A stretch of DNA of 31,411 nucleotides from a virus. The stretch covers positions 1 through 31,411 of the IMG/VR virus record IMGVR_UViG_3300031772_000182, one strand, 5' to 3'. This document shows, piece after piece, positions 6,638 through 12,385 of the stretch (positions are counted from its first letter, which is position 1; every line of letters starts with the position of its first letter). Under the pieces are notes generated by a model that saw only the letters and a list, made by a program, of their open reading frames with translations, searched no databases and was not told the origin of the DNA. A program made the position numbers and the translations under genes.

Positions 6638-6802
6638 TTACACATGGATTGGTTTCGCCTCCATCACTCGTTTGAAATCTCGGAGATTCACAAAACTAGC
6701 CTTAAACACGCCACAGCCACACCGCAACCGTTTAGTTTGATCATTCCATTCCATAGGTTGCTTGCACACAGAACAATTTTCTTTCCTTACAAAAACCGTC
6801 AT
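6638..6802 (-). CDS. Zinc-ribbon mini protein
   Basis: 54 aa from the ATG at 6802. The longer in-frame start at 6949 would overlay two better-supported genes, whereas this ATG overlaps the zinc-finger stop (ATGA). Ligands are C10 and C13 (NCSVCKQP), C28 and C30 (RCGCGVF), a typical CxxC...CxC ribbon. A basic helix follows (LRDFKRVMEAK). Confidence 0.65.
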   Translation of the reverse strand: MTVFVRKENCSVCKQPMEWNDQTKRLRCGCGVFKASFVNLRDFKRVMEAKPIHV

Positions 6803-6915
6803 GTTGCTATCTCCACGCCATGAATCCTTTTCAAATGTCTCGTCAAATCGTTGAAACTCTGAAACTCTTTCGGGCATCTTGAGCAAGGATATTTGCTTAA
6901 CTGTCTGAAGGTCAT
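6799..6915 (-). CDS. 38-aa classical C2H2 zinc-finger protein
   Basis: 38 aa made almost entirely of one textbook C2H2 finger: YPCSRCPKEF (C11, C14, F18), then L24, H27 and H32 (LTRHLKRIH), spaced C-x2-C-x12-H-x4-H. ATGA overlaps at both ends tie it to its neighbours. Single C2H2 fingers are a recognised hallmark of archaeal viruses and plasmids and usually bind DNA. One of the best arguments for an archaeal host. Confidence 0.8.
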   Translation of the reverse strand: MTFRQLSKYPCSRCPKEFQSFNDLTRHLKRIHGVEIAT

Positions 6916-7052
6916 GTTTTGCTTCTCCTTTTCCATTCTCGAATGACATACGTGGTTTTCAAAAATTCTAGTTCACGCATGTCTTCCTTCAATTTAGCTT
7001 CAAGCCTGTCAAGTCGTTCCATCAACAAACGATCTTCCAACTGTATAGTCAT
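6912..7052 (-). CDS. 46-aa coiled-coil mini protein
   Basis: 46 aa with ATGA overlaps on both sides. A continuous amphipathic charged helix (LEDRLLMERLDRLEAKLKED) predicts a coiled coil, followed by a basic tail (WKRRSK). It could dimerise and support the adjacent finger protein. No family recognised. Confidence 0.6.
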   Translation of the reverse strand: MTIQLEDRLLMERLDRLEAKLKEDMRELEFLKTTYVIREWKRRSKT

Positions 7053-7252
7053 GCTCTCGCCTCTTTTCCTATGCAAGCCTCAACCAAAGTGTCAAAAGCC
7101 AATTCACTGAGTTTTCCACGCAGATTGATTGAAATGTTGATGGATTGGTTTCTGAAGGTTACACGGTCAAACGTTTTGAAATGTTTGAGTCTCACTAACT
7201 CGTAGCCGTGTTCTTTCAAGCGATCTCTAAGTCGGTCTTCCGTTTCAGTCAT
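7049..7252 (-). CDS. Hypothetical small protein
   Basis: 67 aa. A charged N-terminal helix (TEDRLRDRLKEHGYE) is followed by beta-like FDRVTFRNQSINISINLRG and a short helix. It overlaps both neighbours by 4 bases. No cysteine cluster and no recognised family. Confidence 0.6.
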   Translation of the reverse strand: MTETEDRLRDRLKEHGYELVRLKHFKTFDRVTFRNQSINISINLRGKLSELAFDTLVEACIGKEARA

Positions 7253-7614
7253 GGTTTGCCTTCTCCTTTCTCCTTTGGAATAGTGAAATGTGCTTTCACA
7301 CCTTGACTCCTGTCTCCATGAACGTATGAACCGCCAAGGTTTCTGACGATGTCACTGATTTCTTTGAAGTTGTCTGTGCCTAGAAACTTGATTGGATACA
7401 CTTCATACACGCCTAGTCCTTGTTCAGTTCTAAGCATGTCCGCGTAGGGGTCTGGAAAGAAGTTCGGAACATCTTTCTGAATCGTTACGGTCCCAGTTGC
7501 GAATACCTCAGCCATTTGTTTGTCGCATTTTAAGCTGAGTTCTGACAAGGCTTGAAGATATTCCGACATGATTTTCATTGTGGCATTGAGTTTGGCTTCA
7601 TCTATTTTGCTCAT
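7249..7614 (-). CDS. Hypothetical protein with MSKIDEAK N-terminus (copy B)
   Basis: 121 aa, beginning in an ATGA overlap with the previous gene. Its first eight residues (MSKIDEAK) are identical to those of the upstream neighbour, though their codons differ at synonymous positions. A helical N-terminal half (MKIMSEYLQALSELSLKCDKQM) precedes an alpha/beta C-terminal half (YEVYPIKFLGTD, then GSYVHGDRSQGVKAHFTI). No family recognised. Confidence 0.65.
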   Translation of the reverse strand: MSKIDEAKLNATMKIMSEYLQALSELSLKCDKQMAEVFATGTVTIQKDVPNFFPDPYADMLRTEQGLGVYEVYPIKFLGTDNFKEISDIVRNLGGSYVHGDRSQGVKAHFTIPKEKGEGKP

Positions 7615-7844
7615 TCTTCAGCCCACTTCCGCATTCTTACAAGTTCAAAATCATCAACCATCGCAAGCATACACTTCTCGACTTCGGACAACTGCATCAG
7701 AGGATAAGTGGTGAAATTCATCTTTGGCAAAATCCATTTCAACTTGACCGCTAACGCAATGATTTCTTTCAGTCTTTCTTCGGTGTTTCTTGACGGAACT
7801 TCTTTCAGCAAAGAAGGTCCTTTGGCTTCATCAATCTTACTCAT
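7611..7844 (-). CDS. Hypothetical protein with MSKIDEAK N-terminus (copy A)
   Basis: 77 aa from the ATG at 7844, preferred over an upstream in-frame ATG because it overlaps the zinc-ribbon stop (ATGA) and reproduces the shared MSKIDEAK start. The remainder is helical and unlike copy B (LKEIIALAVKLKWILP, then EVEKCMLAMVDDFELVRMRKW). Function unknown. Confidence 0.65.
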   Translation of the reverse strand: MSKIDEAKGPSLLKEVPSRNTEERLKEIIALAVKLKWILPKMNFTTYPLMQLSEVEKCMLAMVDDFELVRMRKWAEE

Positions 7845-7954
7845 TTCCTTGGAACCTCCATTGTTTTTCCACATTTGTAGCAGTACCCGTACCTTGCACT
7901 TTCAGGGTAGATGTCAAGAGGGTCGCCGCACTTTGGGCACTTGATTTTAGGCAT
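7841..7954 (-). CDS. 37-aa zinc-ribbon protein
   Basis: 37 aa forming one complete zinc ribbon: CPKCG at residues 6-10 and CYKCG at 25-29, with a basic tail (VPRK). It overlaps the preceding gene by 8 bases and the next by 4 (ATGA). Ribbons of this kind bind nucleic acid or transcription machinery in archaea; the role here is inferred only. Confidence 0.7.
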   Translation of the reverse strand: MPKIKCPKCGDPLDIYPESARYGYCYKCGKTMEVPRK

Positions 7955-8054
7955 ATCCTGGCACTTCCTGATCGCAATTAGGGCAGCGGTTCATTTTTTC
8001 TTGGTTCCAGATTTTGACGGGGTTGAGGCATCGGCAACAAATCACAGTCTTCAT
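7947..8054 (-). CDS. 35-aa zinc-ribbon protein
   Basis: 35 aa with ICCRC (C6, C7, C9) and CPNC (C24, C27), a compact zinc ribbon. It starts in an ATGA overlap with the 264-aa gene upstream and overlaps the next ribbon gene by 8 bases. Two similar ribbons in a row suggest duplication or a heteromeric pair. Confidence 0.65.
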   Translation of the reverse strand: MKTVICCRCLNPVKIWNQEKMNRCPNCDQEVPGYA

Positions 8055-8845
8055 TCTTTCATCACCTTAGATGGTTTGCCTAATTCGCGTCCTGTGAACG
8101 TGCTTGAACGTTCAAGAATTATCATTGCGCCTCTTTCATACCATAATTTGTAAACGTGTAAAGGCAGAGATTCAGGAGGTTTGTTGATAAGCCACGTTGC
8201 TGCTAGTAAATGTCGAGCAAGTTTTTTATCACTGACTCGATCCACGAACTCTTGTTTGCCTTTGGTCATTGCATCATACAACGGATAACTTGGCATTCTG
8301 TCAAGAATATGCTGCATCAGATTTGGAGCAAAATTCCATGTTTTGAAATCATGTATTGCAACTCTATCTACTTCATCGACTAAACCACCGTAAACCATCT
8401 TGCTTTTGTAAGGCCATAGGACTATCATGCGACTTATGCTGAAACTTCCTTCGGAAGCATAGATTTCTTGAAATGGAACTGTGTCAGCTAATGTTGGGTT
8501 GTTCCTTAGACTGGAACTTCCCCATCTGATGTCTTTTTGCAACTTGTGAATTTCTCTTCTTTTCGAGTATGAACTTGCTGGAAGTTCAACTCCTTCATCC
8601 AAATTCTCAGTGTAAATACCTTGAATGAACGCAACATTCATCATACCAAGATTAATTCGTTCATCCATCAACATGTCGGACGATGTTGGAATAGCAATGT
8701 GAATTATTTGTTTCTTTTCTGCTTGCTTTACTTCTGTAGCCTTCGGAGAAAGTGTTTTACTCTCGGCTATCTCCTTAGGTTTCTTTGAGTATTCAGCAAC
8801 AATCCTTCGCCAACCGACAAGTCGTTTATCTGCGCTAGAAGCCAT
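8051..8845 (-). CDS. Unknown 264-aa early protein
   Basis: 264 aa from the ATG at 8845, which has AAGGAG 8 bases upstream; the GTG at 8851 is too close to that site. The N-terminus is basic and Lys/Glu-rich (~1-45). An alpha/beta core follows (IIHIAIPTSSDMLMDERINLGMM, then FSISRMIVLWPYKSKMVYGG), then a helical C-terminus (LARHLLAATWLINKPPESLPLHVYKLWYERG). It overlaps the ParB-like stop by 11 bases. Being next to a ParB-like gene it could act in replication or partition, but no motif proves this. Confidence 0.7.
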   Translation of the reverse strand: MASSADKRLVGWRRIVAEYSKKPKEIAESKTLSPKATEVKQAEKKQIIHIAIPTSSDMLMDERINLGMMNVAFIQGIYTENLDEGVELPASSYSKRREIHKLQKDIRWGSSSLRNNPTLADTVPFQEIYASEGSFSISRMIVLWPYKSKMVYGGLVDEVDRVAIHDFKTWNFAPNLMQHILDRMPSYPLYDAMTKGKQEFVDRVSDKKLARHLLAATWLINKPPESLPLHVYKLWYERGAMIILERSSTFTGRELGKPSKVMKE

Positions 8846-9740
8846 GACCACAACTCCTTTTTATTTCACCGTTCCCGCAGACTGGGCATTTCAAGTCATT
8901 ATGGAAAAGTCGCAAGGCACTAGCAAGAAGCAACTTTCTTCTTTCTGTATCAGCTAATCGTGTCTTTTCGTGAGGACTGACCTTACTATAGAAATCTTTT
9001 ATTTGTTTGTCAAGAGGAGGTACACCCAAATCCTTCATTAATTGGTCAGTGGCAAGGTCTGTTTTGACTTCTCGCGTGATAGCTTCAACGCTAAATCCTT
9101 CATCTCCTTCTTTCAGCTTTTCTAAAATCTGAGGAATGACTTGCTTCTGAACTTCTTTAGGTTCATCTACTAAGTCGGCTACAGGTCGAATGCCAAGCTT
9201 CATGCCTTCCAAGGCTGCTGTTTTAATTTCTTCAGGAAGCTTTGACTCCTCGATTTTTCTTGCTCTATCAAAAGTTGCTGGAGAAAGCCCTACTTCATGC
9301 GCTATCTCAGACTCAGATAGCTTCGTAGATCGTTCCGTGGAATGATCTACGGTAACAACTTTAGTTTGTCCGTGTTTGAGTCCGTGTAGCCTCTGTAATT
9401 CTGCATAACACTTCATCTTTGCTCTGTAAGAAACATCCTTTCGCGCCAAATTGTCCTTGATAACTCTCTCTTGTTGTTCAAGTTTGTCGTCACTCGGAAA
9501 AACCGTTATTGGCACTAGTTTGAGTCCTAACTCCAAAGCTATCCGTAAACGTTCATGGCCACAAAGAACAAGCTTATCCTTTGTAATTTCAAGAGGTGTT
9601 CTGATTCCATTAGCTTCGATGTCTTTTAGAAGAAGATTGAATGCGTCACCTTTCAATTCTGGAAAGAATTGTCTACTGTATTCATTTGCTTTCAACTGTT
9701 TAGGATCAAGAAATTTAATGCTCAAAACCTCCTCCATCAT
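8835..9740 (-). CDS. ParB-like protein with C-terminal zinc ribbon
   Basis: 301 aa. The N-terminal ParB/Srx-like domain includes IEANGIRTPLEI (~41-52) and GHERLRIA (61-68), which stands in for the family GxxRxxA box. A helix-turn-helix follows at ~142-163 (LSESEIAHEVGLSPATF). The C-terminus carries CPVCGNG...C (~285-297), a zinc-binding end not usual in ParB. It may bind centromere-like or origin sites for partition or replication control; alternatively it may regulate transcription or be a nuclease. Translation is coupled (ATGA) to the small gene upstream. No ParA partner is visible. Confidence 0.75.
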   Translation of the reverse strand: MMEEVLSIKFLDPKQLKANEYSRQFFPELKGDAFNLLLKDIEANGIRTPLEITKDKLVLCGHERLRIALELGLKLVPITVFPSDDKLEQQERVIKDNLARKDVSYRAKMKCYAELQRLHGLKHGQTKVVTVDHSTERSTKLSESEIAHEVGLSPATFDRARKIEESKLPEEIKTAALEGMKLGIRPVADLVDEPKEVQKQVIPQILEKLKEGDEGFSVEAITREVKTDLATDQLMKDLGVPPLDKQIKDFYSKVSPHEKTRLADTERRKLLLASALRLFHNDLKCPVCGNGEIKRSCGHGF

Positions 9741-9865
9741 GTTTTCATCCTCGCCCTTTTCTCATCTACTTCAATTTGGCATTGATGTTGCGCGTTCAAC
9801 ACGTCATCGCAGAGGCGGCGCAGTTCACGCGCTTTCTCTTTGAGATCAGAGTCTTTGTGAACCAA
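9737..9865 (-). CDS. 42-aa basic coiled-coil protein, TTG start
   Basis: 42 aa from TTG 9865. An in-frame stop lies just upstream, and GGGAGG sits 8 bases before the TTG. A single charged helix (LKEKARELRRLCDDVL) ends EKRARMKT. Its stop overlaps the ParB-like ATG (ATGA), so it may couple ParB translation to the regulator upstream. Confidence 0.55.
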   Translation of the reverse strand: MVHKDSDLKEKARELRRLCDDVLNAQHQCQIEVDEKRARMKT

Positions 9866-9868
9866 AAG

Positions 9869-10006
9869 CTAAGCCTCCCGAACGTTTTCTAGAATCAGGT
9901 CAGTGACAAAGCCTGCAACGGTTTTCTTGGCTTTTTTGGCTTTCTTCTCAGCGACTTGATAGGTTTCTTTTTTAATGGTGACGGTTTTCTGGCTTGGTTT
10001 CGGCAT
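9869..10006 (-). CDS. Ribbon-helix-helix regulator, first gene of the early operon
   Basis: 45 aa. It has a beta strand KTVTIKKETY (~7-16), a Lys/Ala-rich helix, then VAGFVTDLILENVREA, the layout of a CopG/Arc-type RHH protein, which dimerises and reads DNA with its strand. An AAGGAG site lies upstream. It is the promoter-proximal gene, directly downstream of TAACCGTT repeats that overlap the promoter, so autoregulation is likely. Divergent from another RHH-like gene at 10169. Confidence 0.7.
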   Translation of the reverse strand: MPKPSQKTVTIKKETYQVAEKKAKKAKKTVAGFVTDLILENVREA

Positions 10007-10022
10007 CTTCCAGCTTTCTCCT

Positions 10023-10042
10023 TAACCGTTCCTATAACCGTT
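10023..10042. promoter_or_regulatory. Operator pair, TAACCGTT direct repeats
   Basis: Two exact TAACCGTT units (10023-10030 and 10035-10042) lie 12 bp apart, between the minus-strand TATA box and the first early gene. Binding here would block early transcription. The 12-bp period suits cooperative RHH dimers. Confidence 0.65.
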
Positions 10043-10043
10043 C

Positions 10044-10055
10044 TAATATATTAAA
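10044..10055 (-). promoter_or_regulatory. Early operon TATA box
   Basis: Read on the minus strand, TTTAATATATTA lies about 40-50 bases before the ATG at 10006, placing transcription start near 10020 with a short leader that holds AAGGAG. This fits archaeal promoter geometry. Confidence 0.55.
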
Positions 10056-10075
10056 CCTATTGAGATAAAAGTGTT

Positions 10076-10095
10076 AACGGTTATCTACACGGTTC
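10076..10095. promoter_or_regulatory. Operator pair, inverted copies
   Basis: AACGGTTA (10076-10083) is the reverse complement of the first operator unit. CACGGTTC (10088-10095) is a 12-bp-shifted near copy. The pair mirrors 10023-10042 across the early TATA box. Confidence 0.55.
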
Positions 10096-10103
10096 TATAA
10101 GAC

Positions 10104-10115
10104 TCTTCTAGAAGA
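10104..10115. promoter_or_regulatory. 12-bp perfect palindrome between divergent promoters
   Basis: TCTTCTAGAAGA is a perfect palindrome located between the early TATA box and the rightward one. It may be a binding site for a second dimeric regulator; no more can be shown. Confidence 0.35.
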
Positions 10116-10127
10116 TCATACGGCAAC

Positions 10128-10148
10128 AAATAAATAATGGTAACCGTT
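10128..10148 (+). promoter_or_regulatory. Rightward TATA box with overlapping operator
   Basis: AAATAAATAA (10128-10137) lies about 32-41 bases before the ATG at 10169. It is followed at once by a fifth TAACCGTT unit (10141-10148), inside the symmetric GTAACCGTTAC. The same operator can therefore control both divergent promoters. Confidence 0.5.
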
Positions 10149-10168
10149 ACTAATCATGTTGAAAGTCC

Positions 10169-10327
10169 ATGCCGAGAGAAGGTCAAACAACCGTGACAAT
10201 TCCAACTTACAGTTGGGAAAAGGCACAAGAATACTTTAACAAACACAAGAAGGAACTGAAAAAGAAGGGCATACATTCAACGTCTAAATTGATTGATTAT
10301 TGGATTGGGAACTGCGCTCAAGGATAA
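10169..10327 (+). CDS. Second RHH-like regulator, divergent from early operon
   Basis: 52 aa. The N-terminal strand GQTTVTIPTYSWE, helix AQEYFNKHKKELKKKG and STSKLIDYWIGN match the strand-helix-helix plan of small archaeal RHH proteins. It is transcribed rightward from a promoter carrying the same TAACCGTT unit as the early operon, with a short predicted leader and no strong Shine-Dalgarno. It may be the counter-regulator of the RHH gene at 9869-10006. Confidence 0.6.
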   Translation: MPREGQTTVTIPTYSWEKAQEYFNKHKKELKKKGIHSTSKLIDYWIGNCAQG

Positions 10328-10548
10328 TTCGGCAAACAACACAGTCAAGCTTTTCATTTGGGTAGAGCTGATGAAGTTTATATGCTTGAGGTAAAGAAAG
10401 AGAAATGGTTTTTTCATTTTTGTTGTCGTTATGCTTCATTTTTCAATTTCACCTTAACTTCAGAACTAACACCTATTGACAAGCGTAGATATAACTTCTG
10501 CCATCCCATCTGGAAGGCTCTGAGGAGTCTCAGGTTAAAGTGAACAGT
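10328..10548. other. Intergenic region between RHH gene and integrase
   Basis: The first ~30 bases show nothing distinctive. T6 and T5 runs at 10409-10421 look like an archaeal oligo-T terminator for the rightward transcript. CTGAGGAGTCTCAG (10519-10532) is a short inverted repeat beside the integrase end. A TTG-initiated 61-codon reading frame spans 10358-10543 but runs through the T-tracts and is not convincing. No tRNA-like attachment site is visible. Confidence 0.5.
10409..10421 (+). terminator. Oligo-T terminator
   Basis: TTTTTT, two spacer bases and TTTTT, downstream of the rightward RHH gene, match the T-tract type of archaeal intrinsic termination. Confidence 0.4.
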
Positions 10549-11676
10549 CTATTCTTTGCCCAAATCATCCAAGAACCGTTTGAACCTTTCCGCAAGTTTC
10601 GGCTCAGAAAGCAACTCCAAAAACTTCTGCTCCTTCACGTTCCGCACTTTCAGTTCTTGATTCTCTTTCTCTAAAGCCGCAATCCTTCGTTTCACATCCT
10701 CATCCACTTTCTGTGGACGCAATGACAAATATTTTTCGTAGGTTTCCGGCATCAATTCCCGAATATCCTGTTCTAACCTTTGCAGATAGGTTTGCTTGTC
10801 TCCCGGAATCTTCTTTCCTACATAGTAACTGATTTGATAATCATTCCATCCTGCCCGCGATAATTGACCCATGACCCACTTGCGAAAGAGATGTGAATGA
10901 ACAGAACCCGTCGTGATAATGCCGCTTTTTTCTGCGAGCTGATGCAACATTTCATTCAAGCCGCCTTTGGTGCGAATCTTGAACATTGTCGCTCCCTTCC
11001 ATCGTTGCCAATACTTCTTTAAGTATTCAATAGCTAACGGATTCAGACATGCAAACCGTGGTGCTCCTGTCTTGCCGCGCTGCTCGTTGATGTAAACGAA
11101 TTGTTCGCCTGCCTGTTCTGCTTGAGCAATCAACTTCTCGATTCGAACGCGATCAAGTCCTAGAACCCCGCTGAATTCCCATCCAAGACTCGCAAAAGTG
11201 CTTACGATGGCTTTCTGCTGCGGATCACCAACATCAAACATACGCGCCACATCGCCGTTCCTGAAAATATGCGAATCAGTATCCATTTCATTCTGCAAAC
11301 GTTGACCACGGCGCAACTTGAAGGTTTCATGTCGATGGTAATAAGTGAAACTGGCTAGGGCTCGCAACGCGGTTAAAACCGTGTTGACAGATAAAGCCTT
11401 CTCAGCATCGGGTAACGGATTGTTTACTGCATAGTTTTGGAAGTCAAGCGCAAGTTTCTCCCAACAAGCCTTCTTTTCATTCCAACTAGGCAAGCGTAAC
11501 CATTCTGAGAGGGGGTTCTTGTACCATCGTTTGAAGTTTGCAAGTCCAAAAAAGTAGGCGTTGCGACTCTGCCATCTTGCATAACTGTTTATCCACTTGT
11601 CAATGAGAAGCCGATCTGCTTCAGGAAACTTGTAGCGCGGTTTATAAATTCTTGGCAAAAGCCTCCCCAAAATCAT
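10549..11676 (-). CDS. int: Tyrosine recombinase / integrase, archaeal type
   Basis: 375 aa. The catalytic half shows K202 (RGKTGAPRF), H262-x-x-R265 (SHLFRKW), a late GKKIP box and the nucleophile Y297 (TYLQRL). At the usual first-arginine position (G-x-R-x-S-E-x-L-x-L) the sequence reads GWEFSGVLGL, with Glu at 167. A helical SAM-like N-terminal domain (~20-130) and a C-terminal coiled coil (~325-350, RRIAALEKENQEL) match archaeal integrases. It would recombine the circular genome into the host chromosome. The start overlaps the upstream Cys-rich gene by 35 bases. Confidence 0.85.
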   Translation of the reverse strand: MILGRLLPRIYKPRYKFPEADRLLIDKWINSYARWQSRNAYFFGLANFKRWYKNPLSEWLRLPSWNEKKACWEKLALDFQNYAVNNPLPDAEKALSVNTVLTALRALASFTYYHRHETFKLRRGQRLQNEMDTDSHIFRNGDVARMFDVGDPQQKAIVSTFASLGWEFSGVLGLDRVRIEKLIAQAEQAGEQFVYINEQRGKTGAPRFACLNPLAIEYLKKYWQRWKGATMFKIRTKGGLNEMLHQLAEKSGIITTGSVHSHLFRKWVMGQLSRAGWNDYQISYYVGKKIPGDKQTYLQRLEQDIRELMPETYEKYLSLRPQKVDEDVKRRIAALEKENQELKVRNVKEQKFLELLSEPKLAERFKRFLDDLGKE

Positions 11677-11944
11677 CTTTTAATCCGCATTCTTCTCTCC
11701 AATCACATTCGCCTCTCAACTCGAAGACATCACATTTTGAGCATCTGCATTTTTTGTTAGAATCAAGACATGAAGCACATTCACAAGCATCACGCGTACA
11801 CTCTAGGAAGGGACAAGTAGTTTCTTTTGAACAATCAGTCTCAAAACAGAACCCTTTATCTTTACATTCAGATTTAAAAGTGGATTCAGCCATTTTTGTT
11901 TCGCCTTCCTTGAACCCTTTTTCCTCGGCAACCTTCAACCTCAC
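11642..11944 (-). CDS. Cysteine-rich protein (13 Cys), metallothionein-like composition
   Basis: 100 aa from GTG 11944, which overlaps the upstream stop as GTGA; an alternative ATG at 11893 would give 83 aa. Thirteen cysteines lie in residues ~27-86 (CKDKGFCFETDC, CECASC, CRCSKCD), without the strict spacing of one known finger. It likely binds several metal ions or forms a disulfide-rich domain. It is co-transcribed with the zinc-finger gene before it and the integrase after it, so a recombination-directionality or regulatory role is possible but unproven. Confidence 0.65.
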   Translation of the reverse strand: MRLKVAEEKGFKEGETKMAESTFKSECKDKGFCFETDCSKETTCPFLECTRDACECASCLDSNKKCRCSKCDVFELRGECDWREECGLKDDFGEAFAKNL

Positions 11945-12129
11945 TTCTTTGCGTTCAAGGTTTTGATGAAAGTTTTCAAGTCCTTACATTTGATTGGACC
12001 GAGAGATTTTGTGATTTTATCCATTGGTTGCCCAATGTAGTCAAGGGGATGCTTACCCTTCAGATGGTTAGTCATCCCACAACGAACAGTCTTGTAACCG
12101 CACAAGAGACATTCTAACAGTTCTGCCAT
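11941..12129 (-). CDS. C2H2 zinc-finger regulator
   Basis: 62 aa. The N-terminal finger LECLLCGYKT...MTNHLKGKH has Cys pair C7/C10 and His pair H22/H27, a classical C2H2 finger with a short loop. A basic helical tail follows (LKTFIKTLNAKK). A strong Shine-Dalgarno (GGAAGGTGA) lies 7 bases before the ATG. It is first in the integrase operon and close to a mirrored divergent promoter, so it is a good candidate for its regulator. Confidence 0.75.
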   Translation of the reverse strand: MAELLECLLCGYKTVRCGMTNHLKGKHPLDYIGQPMDKITKSLGPIKCKDLKTFIKTLNAKK

Positions 12130-12149
12130 TTTCTTTCACCTTCCCTGAA

Positions 12150-12161
12150 TAGACTATGGTG
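12150..12161 (-). promoter_or_regulatory. Mirrored start-region element, leftward copy
   Basis: TAGACTATGGTG reads CACCATAGTCTA on the minus strand, about 14 bases after the leftward TATA box. Its partner is CACCATCATAGTCTA at 12302-12316, at nearly the same distance from the rightward TATA box. Confidence 0.5.
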
Positions 12162-12167
12162 AAGTTG

Positions 12168-12176
12168 CTTAAATAA
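12168..12176 (-). promoter_or_regulatory. TATA box of the C2H2/integrase operon
   Basis: TTATTTAAG on the minus strand, about 40 bases before the ATG at 12129, with the mirrored element and a strong Shine-Dalgarno in between. Confidence 0.55.
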
Positions 12177-12249
12177 GTATCACTATCCTATTCTTACGCC
12201 AAGGTAACTATGAGAAACCTATACTCATTTGAAACAGAGTGGTGTAGAA

Positions 12250-12277
12250 AAGTAACTTAGATGCACTTTGGTTACTT
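12250..12277. repeat. Inverted repeat AAGTAAC / GTTACTT
   Basis: Perfect 7-bp arms separated by 14 bp, between the two divergent TATA boxes. Spacing suits a dimeric regulator. Confidence 0.45.
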
Positions 12278-12285
12278 AGTGTAAG

Positions 12286-12316
12286 TTTTAAATAGCACCT
12301 CCACCATCATAGTCTA
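12286..12316 (+). promoter_or_regulatory. Rightward TATA box and mirrored element of the GTPase module
   Basis: TTTTAAATA (12286-12294) is followed at 12302-12316 by CACCATCATAGTCTA, at or before the expected start (~12318). The leader to the ATG at 12386 is about 70 bases. Confidence 0.55.
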
Positions 12317-12385
12317 CTAATTGTTTCTAGTCAAATCTGCGTGATCCCTTAAAGGTGAACGTGGAGACAGGTGACTTGAGCAAAC

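Larger units (their letters stand above)
12130..12385. other. Divergent promoter region between integrase operon and GTPase module
   Basis: No gene is seen. It holds two divergent TATA boxes, mirrored copies of a TAGACTATG/GGTG element near both predicted starts, and an inverted repeat AAGTAAC (12250-12256) / GTTACTT (12271-12277). A further AAGGTAACT lies at 12201. The density of repeats suggests shared control. Confidence 0.6.

Noticed and set aside
6638-6949. Long version of the zinc-ribbon gene starting at 6949
   Set aside because: The extension covers a textbook C2H2 finger gene and part of a coiled-coil gene in other frames; the ATGA-coupled ATG at 6802 explains the data better.
10519-10532. 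Inverted repeat beside the integrase as an attachment site
   Set aside because: Too short, and no tRNA-like sequence is present; the att site could not be located.
10358-10543. 61-codon frame with TTG start after the rightward RHH gene
   Set aside because: It spans likely terminator T-tracts, has no Shine-Dalgarno, and the protein is not convincing.
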